Below the pieces are notes generated by a model. That model saw only the letters and a list, made by a program, of their open reading frames with translations, had not been told where the DNA came from and did no database searches. A program made the position numbers and the translations under genes. Of a stretch of 64,000 nucleotides of DNA, positions 34,698 to 48,000 are shown piece after piece. The DNA lies in NCBI RefSeq assembly GCF_029227915.1, contig NC_079877.1, positions 19,247,851-19,311,850 on the forward strand, given 5' to 3'. The stretch's first letter is position 1, and each line of letters begins with the position of its first letter. The stretch is from Hydractinia symbiolongicarpus (Eukaryota; Cnidaria; Hydrozoa; Anthoathecata; Hydractiniidae).

Positions 34698-37600
34698 ATT
34701 ACTGCTTTTAGAAAGCTTTGCACGTAGTTGATGGTGATACAAGGCCATGACGCCAAGAAAACCGACTTGGAACGTTGTAGTCCATTGAGACTGAAAGGTC
34801 TAGACCAATGATACCATGAGCAGGCTCGTGGAACTAAGTGATTAACGTGTAAGGCCTTTATTAGGCGGCAAGAGGCCATAGTACGGCTTTTAGAAGGCTA
34901 TGTTCGTAGTTGACGTTGATACAAGGCAATGGCGCCACGGAAAACGACTTGGGACGTTGTAGATCATTAATACTGCAAGGACTAAACCCATGGCAACCTG
35001 TGCGGACCCGTGGAACCACGTATTATAAGTGTAGGGCCTTAATTATGTCGTAAAAGACCATATTACTGCTTTTAGAAGGCTATGCACGTAGTTGACGGTG
35101 AGAAAAGGCCATGGCGGCAAGGAAAACGACTTGGCACGTTGCGGTCCATTGAGAATGAAGGGACTAGACCAATAGGAAGCTGCGCGGACATGTGGAACCA
35201 CGTAATTCACGTGTAAAGCCTTAATTAGGCCGCAAAAGCCATATTACGGCTTTTAGAAGGCTATGCACGTAGTTGACGGTGATATAAGGGCATGGCGCCA
35301 AGGCAAACGACTATGGATGTTGTACTCCTTTGAGACAGAGAGAACAAGAGCAATGGCATCATGCACAGACTTGTGGAAATACGTGATTTTCGTGTAAGGC
35401 CTTAATTAGGCTGCAAAAGGCCATACTACGGCTTGTCGAAGGCTATGCAAGCAGTTGCGGTGATATAAGGGCATGGCGTCAAGGAAAACGACTTGGGACG
35501 TTGTAGTTCATTGGGACTGCAAGGACTAGACCAATGGCAAGTTGCGCGAACACGTGGAACAACGTAATTCACGTGTAAGGCCTTTATTAGGCCGCAAAAG
35601 CCATATTACGGCTTGTCGAAGGCTATGCAAGCAGTTGCCGGTGATATAAGGGCATGACGTCAAGAAAAACGACTTGGCACGTTTTTAGTCCATTGAGACT
35701 GCAAGGACTAGACCAATGATACCATGCGCAGGCTTGTGGAACCACGTAATTTACGTGTAAGGCCTTTATTAGGCCGCAAAAGCCAAGTTACGGCTTTTAG
35801 AAGGGTATCCACGTAGTTAAGGGTGATATAAAGGCATGGCGCCATGGAAAACGACTTGGGACGTTGTAGATGATTATGACTGCAAGGACTAAGCCCTTGG
35901 CAACCTGTGCGGCCCCGTGCAACGACGTATTTTATGTGTAGGGCCTTAATTATGTCGTAAAAGACCATATTACTGCTTTTAGAAGGCTATGCACGTAGTT
36001 GACGGTGATATAAGGGCATGGCGCCAAGAAAAACGACTTGGCACGATGCAGTCCATTGAGAATGAAGGGACTAGACCAATGATACCATGCGCAGGCTTGT
36101 GGAACCACGTAATTTACGTGTAAGGCCTTTATTAGGCCGCAAAAGCCATATTACGGCTTTTAGAAGGCTATGCACGTAGTTGACGGTGATATAAGGGCAT
36201 GGCGCCAAGGCAAATGAGTTTGGACGATGTAGTCCTTTGAGACTGAGAGAACTAGACCAATAGGAAGCTGCGCGGACATGTGGAACCACGTAATTCACGT
36301 GGAAAGCCTTAATTAGGCCGCAAAAAGCCATAATACGGCTTTTAGAAAGCTTTGCACGTAGTTGATGGTGATACAAGGCCATGACGCCAAGAAAACCGAC
36401 TTGGAACGTTGTAGTCCATTGAGACTGAAAGGTCTAGACCAATGATACCATGAGCAGGCTCGTGGAACTAAGTGATTAACGTGTAAGGCCTTTATTAGGC
36501 GGCAAGAGGCCATAGTACGGCTTTTAGAAGGCTATGTTCGTAGTTGACGTTGATACAAGGCAATGGCGCCACGGAAAACGACTTGGGACGTTGTAGATCA
36601 TTAATACTGCAAGGACTAAACCCATGGCAACCTGTGCGGCCCCGTGCAACGACGTATTTTATGTGTAGGGCCTTAATTATGTCGTAAAAGACCATATTAC
36701 TGCTTTTAGAAGGCTATGCACGTAGTTGACGGTGATATAAGGGCATGGCGCCAAGAAAAACGACTTGGCACGATGCAGTCCATTGAGAATGAAGGGACTA
36801 GACCAATGATACCATGCGCAGGCTTGTGGAACCACGTAATTTACGTGTAAGGCCTTTATTAGGCCGCAAAAGCCATATTACGGCTTTTAGAAGGCTATGC
36901 ACGTAGTTGACGGTGATATAAGGGCATGGCGCCAAGGCAAATGACTTTGGACGATGTAGTCCTTTGAGACTGAGAGAACTGACCAATGATACAATGCGCA
37001 GGCCTCTGGAAGTACTTGATTTTGTGTAAGGCCTTTATTAGGCGGCAAGAGGCCATAGTACGGCTTTTAGAAGGCTATGCACATATTTGACGGTGATAAA
37101 AGGCCATGGCGGGAAGGAAAAGGAATTGTCACGTTGCAGTCCATTGAGAATGAAAGGACTAGACCAATGATACCATGCGCAGGCTTGTGGAACCACGGAA
37201 TTCACGTGTAAGGACTTTTTTGAGCCGCAAAAGCCATATTACGGCTTTTAGAAGGATATGCACGTAGTTGACGGTCGTATAAGGGCATGGCGCCAAGGCA
37301 AATGAGTTTGGACGATGTAGTCCTTTGAGACTGAGAGAACTAGACCAATAGGAAGCTGCGCGGACATGTGGAACCACGTAATTCACGTGGAAAGCCTTAA
37401 TTAGGCCGCAAAAAGCCATAATACGGCTTTTAGAAAGCTTTGCACGTAGTTGATGGTGATACAAGGCCATGACGCCAAGAAAACCGACTTGGAACGTTGT
37501 AGTCCATTGAGACTGAAAGGTCTAGACCAATGATACCATGAGCAGGCTCGTGGAACTAAGTGATTAACGTGTAAGGCCTTTATTAGGCGGCAAGAGGCCA

Positions 37601-37783
37601 TAGTACGGCTTTTAGAAGGCTATGTTCGTAGTTGACGTTGATATAAGGCAATGGCGCCACGGAAAACGACTTGGGACGTTGTACATCATTAATACTGCAA
37701 GGACTAAACCCATGGCAACCTGTGCGGACCCGTGGAACCACGTATTATAAGTGTAGGGCCTTAATTATGTCGTAAAAGACCAT
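34698..37783 (+). repeat. 18-monomer higher-order repeat, copy 2, one monomer short (3086 bp)
   Basis: Second copy of 31431-34697. After about 37190 the shift drops from 3267 to 3086 bp. The monomer that holds caaaagccaagtaacgg in copy 1 (near 33970) is missing, and a hybrid monomer joins 'cacggaattcacg' to 'ggacttttttgagcc'. The loss is in register, so spacing stays regular. Confidence 0.86.
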
Positions 37784-38145
37784 ATTACTGCTTTTAGAAG
37801 GCTATGCACGTAGTTGACGGTGAGAAAAGGCCATGGCGCCAAGAAAACCGACTTGGAACGTTGTAGTCCTTGAGACTGAAAGGTCTAGACCAATGATACC
37901 ATGAGCAGGCTCGTGAAACTGAGTGATTAACGTGTAAGGCCTTTATTAGGCGCAAGAGGCCATAGTACGGCTTTTAGAAGGCTATGTTCGTAGTTGATGT
38001 TGATATAAGGCAATGGCGCCATGGAAAACGACTTGGGACGTTGTAGATCATTAAGACTGCAAGGACTAAACCCATGGCAACCTGTGCGGACCCGTGGAAC
38101 CACGTATTTTAAGTGTAGGGCCTTAATTATGTCGTAAAAGAAAAT
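37784..38145 (+). repeat. Two-monomer hybrid junction before the nested repeat
   Basis: Near 37830 the first monomer begins like the gagaaaaggccatggcg variant and then continues like the cgccaagaaaaccgac variant, which normally belong to different monomers. A few private losses sit here (tccttgagac, taggcgcaagagg). It looks like the seam between the 18-mer region and the large nested repeat that follows. Confidence 0.7.
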
Positions 38146-41100
38146 ATTACTGCTTTTAGAAGGCTATGCACGTAGTTGACGGTGATAAAAGGCCATGGCG
38201 GCAAGGAAATCGACTTGGCACGTTGCGGTCCATTGAGAATGAAGGGACTAGACCAATGATACCATGCGCAGGCTTCTGGAACCACGTAATTTACGTGTAA
38301 GGCCTTTATTAGGCCGCAAAAAGCCATAATACGGCTTTTAGAAAGCTTTGCACGTAGTTGATGGTGATACAAGGCCATGACGCCAAGAAAACCGACTTGG
38401 AACGTTGTAGTCCATTGAGACTGGAAGGTCTAGACCAATGATGCCATGAGCAGTCTCGTGGAACTAAGTGATTAACGTGTAAGGCTTTTATTAGGCGGCA
38501 AGAGGACATAGTACGGCTTTTAGAAGGCTATGTTCGTAGTTGATGTTGATATAAGGCAATGGCGCCATGGAAAACGACTTGGGACGTTGTAGATCATTAA
38601 GACTGCAAGGACTAAACCCATGGCAACCTGTGCGGACCCGTGGAACCACGTATTTTAAGTGTAGGGCCTTAATTATGTCGTAAAAGACCATATTACTGCT
38701 TTTAGAAGGCTATGCACGTAGTTGACGGTGAGAAAAGGCCATGGCGGCAAGGAAAACGACTTGGCACGTTGCGGTCCATTGAGAATGAAGGGACTAGACC
38801 AATGATACCATGCGCAGGCTTCTGGAACCACGTAATTTACGTGTAAGGCCTTTATTAGGCCGCAAAAGTCATATTACGGCTTTTAGAAGGCTATGCACGT
38901 AGTTGACGGTGATATAAGGGCATGGCACCAAGGCAAATGACTTTGGACGATGTAGTCCTTTGAGACTGAGAGAACTAGACCAATAGGAAGCTGCGCGGAC
39001 ATGTGGAACCACGTAATTCACGTGTAAAGCCTTAATTAGGCCGCAAAAAGCCATAATACGGCTTTTAGAAAGCTTTGCACGTAGTTGATGGTGATACAAG
39101 GCCATGACGCCAAGAAAACCGACTTGGAACGTTGTAGTTCATTGGGACTGCAATGACTAGACCAATGGCAAGTTGCGCGAACACGTGGAACAACGTAATT
39201 CACGTGTAAGGCCTTTATTAGGCCGCAAAAGCCATATTACGGCTTTTAGAAGGCTATGCACGTAGTTGACGGTGATATAAGGGCATGGCGCCAAGGCAAA
39301 CGACTATGGATGTTGTACTCCTTTGAGACAGAGAGAACTAGAGCTATGGCATCATGCACAGGCTCGTGGAAATACGTGATTTTCGTGTAAGGCCTTAATT
39401 AGGCTGCAAAAGGCCATACTACGGCTTGTCGAAGGCTATGCAAGCAGTTGCCGGTGATATAAGGGCATGGCGTCAAGGAAAACGACTTGGGACGTTGTAG
39501 TTCATTGGGACTGCAATGACTAGACCAATGGCAAGTTGCGCGAACACGTGGAACAACGTAATTCACGTGTAAGGCCTTTATTAGGCCGCAAAAGCCATAT
39601 TACGGCTTGTCGAAGGCTATGCAAGCAGTTGCCGGTGATATAAGGGCATGGCGTCAAGAAAAACGACTTTTCACGTTTTTAGTCCATTGAGACTGCAAGG
39701 ACTAGACCAATGCCAAGCTGCGCGAACACGTGGAACCACGTAATTCACGTGTAAGGCCTTTATTAGGCCGCAAAAGCCAAGTTACGGCTTTTAGAAGGGT
39801 ATCCACGTAGTTAAGGGTGATATAAAGGCATGGCGCCATGGAAAACGACTTTGGACGTTGTAGATCATTATGACTGCAAGGACAAAGCCCATGGCAACCT
39901 GTGCGGCCCCGTGCAACGACGTATTTTATGTATAGGGCCTTAATTGTGTCGTAAAAGACCATATGACTGCTTTTAGAAGGCTATGCACGTAGTTGACGGT
40001 GATATAAGGGCATGGCGCCAAGAAAAACGACTTGGCACGATGCAGTCCATTGAGAATGAAGGGACTAGACCAATGATACCATGCGCAGGCTTGTGGAACC
40101 ACGTAATTTACGTGTAAGGCCTTTATTAGGCCGCAAAAGCCATATTACGGCTTTTAGAAGGCTATGCACTTAGTTGACGGTCGTATAAGGGCATGGCGCC
40201 AAGGCAAATGAGTTTGGACGATGTAGTCCTTTGAGACTGAGAGAACTAGACCAATAGGAAGCTGCGCGGACATGTGGAACCACGTAATTCACGTGGAAAG
40301 CCTTAATTAGGCCGCAAAAAGCCATAATACGGCTTTTAGAAAGCTTTGCACGTAGTTGATGGTGATACAAGGCCATGACGCCAAGAAAACCGACTTGGAA
40401 CGTTGTAGTCCATTGAGACTGAAAGGTCTAGACCAATGATACCATGAGCAGGCTCGTGGAACTAAGTGATTAACGTGTAAGGCCTTTATTAGGCCGCAAA
40501 AGCCATATTACGGCTTTTAGAAGGCTATGCACGTAGTTGACGGTGATATAAGGGCATGGCGCCAAGGCAAATGACTTTGGACGATGTAGTCCTTTGAGAC
40601 TGAGAGAACTGACCAATGATACAATGCGCAGGCCTCTGGAAGTACTTGATTTTGTGTAAGGCCTTTATTAGGCGGCAAGAGGCCATAGTACGGCTTTTAG
40701 AAGGCTATGCACATATTTGACGGTGAGAAAAGGCCATGGCGGCAAGGAAAACGACTTGGCACGTTGCGGTCCATTGAGAATGAAGGGACTAGACCAATGA
40801 TACCATGCGCAGGCTTGTGGAACCACGTAATTTACGTGTAAGGCCTTTATTAGGCCGCAAAAGCCATATTACGGCTTTTAGAAGGCTATGCACGTAGTTG
40901 ACGGTGATATAAGGGCATGGCGCCAAGGCAAATGACTTTGGACGATGTAGTCCTTTGAGACTGAGAGAAGTAGACCAATAGGAAGCTGCGCGGACATGTG
41001 GAACCACGTAATTCACGTGTAAAGCCTTAATTAGGCCGCAAAAAGCCATAATACGGCTTTTAGAGAGCTTTGCACGTAGTTGATGGTGATACAAGGCCAT

Positions 41101-41593
41101 GACGCCAAGAAAACCGACTTGGAACGTTGTAGTCCATTGAGACTGTAAGGTCTAGACCAATGATGCCATGAGCAGTCTCGTGGAACTAAGTGATTAACGT
41201 GTAAGGCCTTTATTAGGCCGCAAAAGCCATATTACGGCTTTTAGAAGGCTATGCACGTAGTTGACGGTGATATAAGGGCATGGCGCCAAGGCAAACGACT
41301 ATGGATGTTGTACTCCTTTGAGACAGAGAGAACTAGAGCAATGGCATCATGCACAGACTCGTGGAAATACGTGATTTTCGTGTAAGGCCTTAATTAGGCT
41401 GCAAAAGGCCATACTACGGCTTGTCGAAGGCTATGCAAGCAGTTGCCGGTGATATAAGGGCATGGCGTCAAGGAAAACGACTTGGGACGTTGTAGTTCAT
41501 TGGGACTGCAAGGACTAGACCAATGGCAAGTTGCGCGAACACGTGGAACAACGTAATTCACGTGTAAGGCCTTTATTAGGCCGCAAAAGCCAT

Positions 41594-43228
41594 ATTACGG
41601 CTTGTCGAAGGCTATGCAAGCAGTTGACGGTGATATAAGGGCATGGCGCCAAGGCAAATGACTTTGGACGTATTAGTCCATTGAGACTGCAAAGACTAGA
41701 CCAATGGCAAGCTGCACGAACACGTGGAACCACGTAATTTACGTGTAAAGCCTTAATTAGGCCGCACAAAGCCATAATACGGCTTTTAGAAAGCTTTGCA
41801 CGTAGTTGATGGTGATACAAGGCCATGACGCCAAGAAAACCGACTTGGAACGTTGTAGTCCATTGAGACTGAAAGGTCTAGACAAATGATGCCATGAGCA
41901 GTCTCGTGGAACTAAGTGATTAACGTGTAAAGCTTTTATTAGGCGGCAAAAGCCAAGTTACGGCTTTTAGAAGGGTATCCACGTAGTTAAGGGTGATATA
42001 AAGGCATGGCGCCATGGAAAACGACTTGGGACGTTGTAGATCATTAATACTGCAAGGACTAAACCCATGGCAACCTGTGCGGACCCGTGGAACCACGTAT
42101 TATAAGTGTACGACCTGAATTATGTCGTAAAAGACCATATTACTGCTTTTAGAAGGCTATGCACGTAGTTGACGGTGATATAAGGGCATGGCGCCAAGAA
42201 AAACGACTTGGCACGATGCAGTCCATTGAGAATGAAGGGACTAGACCAATGATACCATGCGCAGGCATGTGGAACCACGTAATTTACGTGTATGGCCTTT
42301 ATTAGGCCGCAAAAGCCATATTACGGCTTTTAAAAGGCTATGCACGTAGTTGACGGTGATATAAGGGCATGGCGCCAAGGCAAATGACTTTGGACGTTGT
42401 AGTCCATTGAGACTCCAAAGACTAGACCAATGGCAAGCTGCGCGAACACGTGGAACTACGTAATTCCCGTGTAAAGCCTTAATTAGGCCGCAAAAAGCCA
42501 TAGTACGGCTTCTAGAAAGCTTTGCACGTAGTTGATGGTGATATAAGGCCAGGACGCCAAGGAAACCGACTTGAAACGTTGTAGTCCATTGAGACTGAAT
42601 GGTCTAGACCAATGATACCATGAGCAGGCTCGTGGAACTAAGTGATTAACGTGTAAGGCCTTTATTAGGCGGCAAGAGGCCATAGTACGGCTTTTAAAAA
42701 GCTATGTTCGTAGTTGACGTTGATATAAGGCAATGGCGCCATGGAAAACGACTTGGGACGTTGTAGATCATTAAGACTGCAAGGACTAAACCCATGGCAA
42801 CCTTTGCGGACCCGTGGAACCACGTATTTTAAGTGTAGGGCCTTAATTATGTCGTAAAAGAGTATTTTACTGCTCTTAGAAGGCTGTGCACGTAGTTGAC
42901 GGTGATATAAGGCCATAGCGCCAAGGCAAATGACTTAGCACGTTGTAGTCCTTTAAGACTGAGAGAACTAGACCAATAGCACCATGCGCAGACTCGTGGA
43001 ACCTCGTAATTTAAGTGTAGGGCTTTTATTAGGCCGCAAAAAGCAATATTACGACTTTAAGAAGGCTATGCACGTAGTTGAGGGTGATATAAGGGTATGG
43101 CGCCAGGGAAAATGACTATGGATGTTGTACTCCTTTGAGACTGCAAGGACTAGACCAATGGCAAGTTGCGCGAACACGTGGAACAACGTAATTCACGTGT
43201 AAGGCCTTTATTAGGCCGCAAAAGCCAT
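41594..43228 (+). repeat. 9-monomer repeat inside the 25-mer, first unit (1635 bp)
   Basis: The nine monomers from landmark 41593 to 43228 recur directly from 43229 to 44863. Markers are gacgtattagtcc, gacaaatgatgcc, gtgtaaagctttt and the gtattttactgctc element. The second unit has a one-base loss (tgcaagactag), cgacc changed to ggacc and other single changes, so the 9-mer duplication is older than the 25-mer duplication that copied both units together. Confidence 0.87.
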
Positions 43229-44863
43229 ATTACGGCTTGTCGAAGGCTATGCAAGCAGTTGACGGTGATATAAGGGCATGGCGCCAAGGCAAATGACTTT
43301 GGACGTATTAGTCCATTGAGACTGCAAGACTAGACCAATGGCAAGCTGCACGAACACGTGGAACCACGTAATTTACGTGTAAAGCCTTAATTAGGCCGCA
43401 CAAAGCCATAATACGGCTTTTAGAAAGCTTTGCACGTAGTTGATGGTGATACAAGGCCATGACGCCAAGAAAACCGACTTGGAACGTTGTAGTCCATTGA
43501 GACTGAAAGGTCTAGACAAATGATGCCATGAGCAGTCTCGTGGAACTAAGTGATTAACGTGTAAAGCTTTTATTAGGCGGCAAAAGCCAAGTTACGGCTT
43601 TTAGAAGGGTATCCACGTAGTTAAGGGTGATATAAAGGCATGGCGCCATGGAAAACGACTTGGGACGTTGTAGATCATTAATACTGCAAGGACTAAACCC
43701 ATGGCAACCTGTGCGGACCCGTGGAACCACGTATTATAAGTGTAGGACCTGAATTATGTCGTAAAAGACCATATTACTGCTTTTAGAAGGCTATTCACGT
43801 AGTTGACGGTGATATAAGGGCATGGCGCCAAGAAAAACGACTTGGCACGATGCAGTCCATTGAGAATGAAGGGACTAGACCAATGATACCATGCGCAGGC
43901 TTGTGGAACCACGTAATTTACGTGTATGGCCTTTATTAGGCCGCAAAAGCCATATTACGGCTTTTAGAAGGCTATGCACGTAGTTGACGGTGATATAAGG
44001 GCATGGCGCCAAGGCAAATGACTTTGGACGTTGTAGTCCATTGAGACTACAAAGACTAGACCAATGGCAAGCTGCGCGAACACGTGGAACTACGTAATTC
44101 CCGTGTAAAGCCTTAATTAGGCCGCAAAAAGCCATAGTACGGCTTCTAGAAAGCTTTGCACGTAGTTGATGGTGATATAAGGCCAGGACGCCAAGGAAAC
44201 CGACTTGAAACGTTGTAGTCCATTGAGACTGAATGGTCTAGACCAATGATACCATGAGCAGGCTCGTGGAACTAAGTGATTAACGTGTAAGGCCTTTATT
44301 AGGCGGCAAGAGGCCATAGTACGGCTTTTAGAAAGCTATGTTCGTAGTTGACGTTGATATAAGGCAATGGCGCCATGGAAAACGACTTGGGACGTTGTAG
44401 ATCATTAAGACTGCAAGGACTAAACCCATGGCAACCTTTGCGGACCCGTGGAACCACGTATTTTAAGTGTAGGGCCTTAATTATGTCGTAAAAGAGTATT
44501 TTACTGCTCTTAGAAGGCTGTGCACGTAGTTGACGGTGATATAAGGCCATAGCGCCAAGGCAAATGACTTAGCACGTTGTAGTCCTTTAAGACTGAGAGA
44601 ACTAGACCAATAGCACCATGCGCAGACTCGTGGAACCTCGTAATTTAAGTGTAGGGCTTTTATTAGGCCGCAAAAAGCAATATTACGACTTTAAGAAGGC
44701 TATGCACGTAGTTGACGGTGATATAAGGGTATGGCGCCAGGGAAAATGACTATGGATGTTGTACTCCTTTGAGACTGCGAGGACTAGACAAATGGCAAGT
44801 TGCGCGAACACGTGGAACAACGTAATTCACGTGTAAGGCCTTTATTAGGCTGCAAAAAGCCAT
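43229..44863 (+). repeat. 9-monomer repeat inside the 25-mer, second unit (1635 bp)
   Basis: Second 9-mer of copy A. The same pair occurs in copy B (46132-49401) and, shortened, in copy C. Its private changes relative to the first unit are kept in B and C, which fixes the order of events: the 9-mer doubled first, then the 25-mer spread. Confidence 0.85.
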
Positions 44864-45044
44864 ATTACGGCTTTTAGTAGGCTATGCACGTAGTTGACGT
44901 TGATATAAGGCAATGGCGCCATGGAAAACGACTTGGGACGTTGTAGATCATTAAGACTGCAAGGACTAAACCCATGGCAACTGTGCGGACCCGTGGAACC
45001 ACGTATTTCAAGTGTAGGGCCTTAATTATGTCGTAAAAGACCAT

Positions 45045-48000
45045 ATTACGGCTTTTAGAAGGCTATGCACGTAGTTGACGGTGATATAAGGGCATGGCGC
45101 CAAGGCAAATGACTTTGGACGATGTAGTCCTTTGAGACTGAGAGAACTGACCAATGATACAATGCGCAGGCCTCTGGAAGTACTTGATTTTGTGTAAGGC
45201 CTTTATTAGGCGGCAAGAGGCCATAGTACGGCTTTTAGAAGGCTATGCACATATTTGACGGTGAGAAAAGGCCATGGCGGCAAGGAAAACGACTTGGCAC
45301 GTTGCGGTCCATTGAGAATGAAGGGACTAGACCAATGATACCATGCGCAGGCTTGTGGAACCACGTAATTTACGTGTAAGGCCTTTATTAGGCCGCAAAA
45401 GCCATATTACGGCTTTTAGAAGGCTATGCACGTAGTTGACGGTGATATAAGGGCATGGCGCCAAGGCAAATGACTTTGGACGATGTAGTCCTTTGAGACT
45501 GAGAGAAGTAGACCAATAGGAAGCTGCGCGGACATGTGGAACCACGTAATTCACGTGTAAAGCCTTAATTAGGCCGCAAAAAGCCATAATACGGCTTTTA
45601 GAGAGCTTTGCACGTAGTTGATGGTGATACAAGGCCATGACGCCAAGAAAACCGACTTGGAACGTTGTAGTCCATTGAGACTGTAAGGTCTAGACCAATG
45701 ATGCCATGAGCAGTCTCGTGGAACTAAGTGATTAACGTGTAAGGCCTTTATTAGGCCGCAAAAGCCATATTACGGCTTTTAGAAGGCTATGCACGTAGTT
45801 GACGGTGATATAAGGGCATGGCGCCAAGGCAAACGACTATGGATGTTGTACTCCTTTGAGACAGAGAGAACTAGAGCAATGGCATCATGCACAGACTCGT
45901 GGAAATACGTGATTTTCGTGTAAGGCCTTAATTAGGCTGCAAAAGGCCATACTACGGCTTGTCGAAGGCTATGCAAGCAGTTGCCGGTGATATAAGGGCA
46001 TGGCGTCAAGGAAAACGACTTGGGACGTTGTAGTTCATTGGGACTGCAAGGACTAGACCAATGGCAAGTTGCGCGAACACGTGGAACAACGTAATTCACG
46101 TGTAAGGCCTTTATTAGGCCGCAAAAGCCATATTACGGCTTGTCGAAGGCTATGCAAGCAGTTGACGGTGATATAAGGGCATGGCGCCAAGGCAAATGAC
46201 TTTGGACGTATTAGTCCATTGAGACTGCAAAGACTAGACCAATGGCAAGCTGCACGAACACGTGGAACCACGTAATTTACGTGTAAAGCCTTAATTAGGC
46301 CGCACAAAGCCATAATACGGCTTTTAGAAAGCTTTGCACGTAGTTGATGGTGATACAAGGCCATGACGCCAAGAAAACCGACTTGGAACGTTGTAGTCCA
46401 TTGAGACTGAAAGGTCTAGACAAATGATGCCATGAGCAGTCTCGTGGAACTAAGTGATTAACGTGTAAAGCTTTTATTAGGCGGCAAAAGCCAAGTTACG
46501 GCTTTTAGAAGGGTATCCACGTAGTTAAGGGTGATATAAAGGCATGGCGCCATGGAAAACGACTTGGGACGTTGTAGATCATTAATACTGCAAGGACTAA
46601 ACCCATGGCAACCTGTGCGGACCCGTGGAACCACGTATTATAAGTGTACGACCTGAATTATGTCGTAAAAGACCATATTACTGCTTTTAGAAGGCTATGC
46701 ACGTAGTTGACGGTGATATAAGGGCATGGCGCCAAGAAAAACGACTTGGCACGATGCAGTCCATTGAGAATGAAGGGACTAGACCAATGATACCATGCGC
46801 AGGCATGTGGAACCACGTAATTTACGTGTATGGCCTTTATTAGGCCGCAAAAGCCATATTACGGCTTTTAAAAGGCTATGCACGTAGTTGACGGTGATAT
46901 AAGGGCATGGCGCCAAGGCAAATGACTTTGGACGTTGTAGTCCATTGAGACTCCAAAGACTAGACCAATGGCAAGCTGCGCGAACACGTGGAACTACGTA
47001 ATTCCCGTGTAAAGCCTTAATTAGGCCGCAAAAAGCCATAGTACGGCTTCTAGAAAGCTTTGCACGTAGTTGATGGTGATATAAGGCCAGGACGCCAAGG
47101 AAACCGACTTGAAACGTTGTAGTCCATTGAGACTGAATGGTCTAGACCAATGATACCATGAGCAGGCTCGTGGAACTAAGTGATTAACGTGTAAGGCCTT
47201 TATTAGGCGGCAAGAGGCCATAGTACGGCTTTTAAAAAGCTATGTTCGTAGTTGACGTTGATATAAGGCAATGGCGCCATGGAAAACGACTTGGGACGTT
47301 GTAGATCATTAAGACTGCAAGGACTAAACCCATGGCAACCTTTGCGGACCCGTGGAACCACGTATTTTAAGTGTAGGGCCTTAATTATGTCGTAAAAGAG
47401 TATTTTACTGCTCTTAGAAGGCTGTGCACGTAGTTGACGGTGATATAAGGCCATAGCGCCAAGGCAAATGACTTAGCACGTTGTAGTCCTTTAAGACTGA
47501 GAGAACTAGACCAATAGCACCATGCGCAGACTCGTGGAACCTCGTAATTTAAGTGTAGGGCTTTTATTAGGCCGCAAAAAGCAATATTACGACTTTAAGA
47601 AGGCTATGCACGTAGTTGAGGGTGATATAAGGGTATGGCGCCAGGGAAAATGACTATGGATGTTGTACTCCTTTGAGACTGCAAGGACTAGACCAATGGC
47701 AAGTTGCGCGAACACGTGGAACAACGTAATTCACGTGTAAGGCCTTTATTAGGCCGCAAAAGCCATATTACGGCTTGTCGAAGGCTATGCAAGCAGTTGA
47801 CGGTGATATAAGGGCATGGCGCCAAGGCAAATGACTTTGGACGTATTAGTCCATTGAGACTGCAAGACTAGACCAATGGCAAGCTGCACGAACACGTGGA
47901 ACCACGTAATTTACGTGTAAAGCCTTAATTAGGCCGCACAAAGCCATAATACGGCTTTTAGAAAGCTTTGCACGTAGTTGATGGTGATACAAGGCCATGA

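Larger units (their letters stand above)
40507..45044 (+). repeat. 25-monomer higher-order repeat, copy A (4538 bp)
   Basis: Landmarks give 6 monomers (40506 to 41593), a 9-mer (to 43228), the same 9-mer again (to 44863) and one last monomer (to 45044), 25 in all. It repeats at once as copy B at a shift of 4538 bp. Private markers include 'ttttagagagc', 'gagagaagtagacc', 'gtacgacctgaatt' and 'gactttaagaagg'. I saw no difference between A and B in the parts I compared. Confidence 0.9.
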
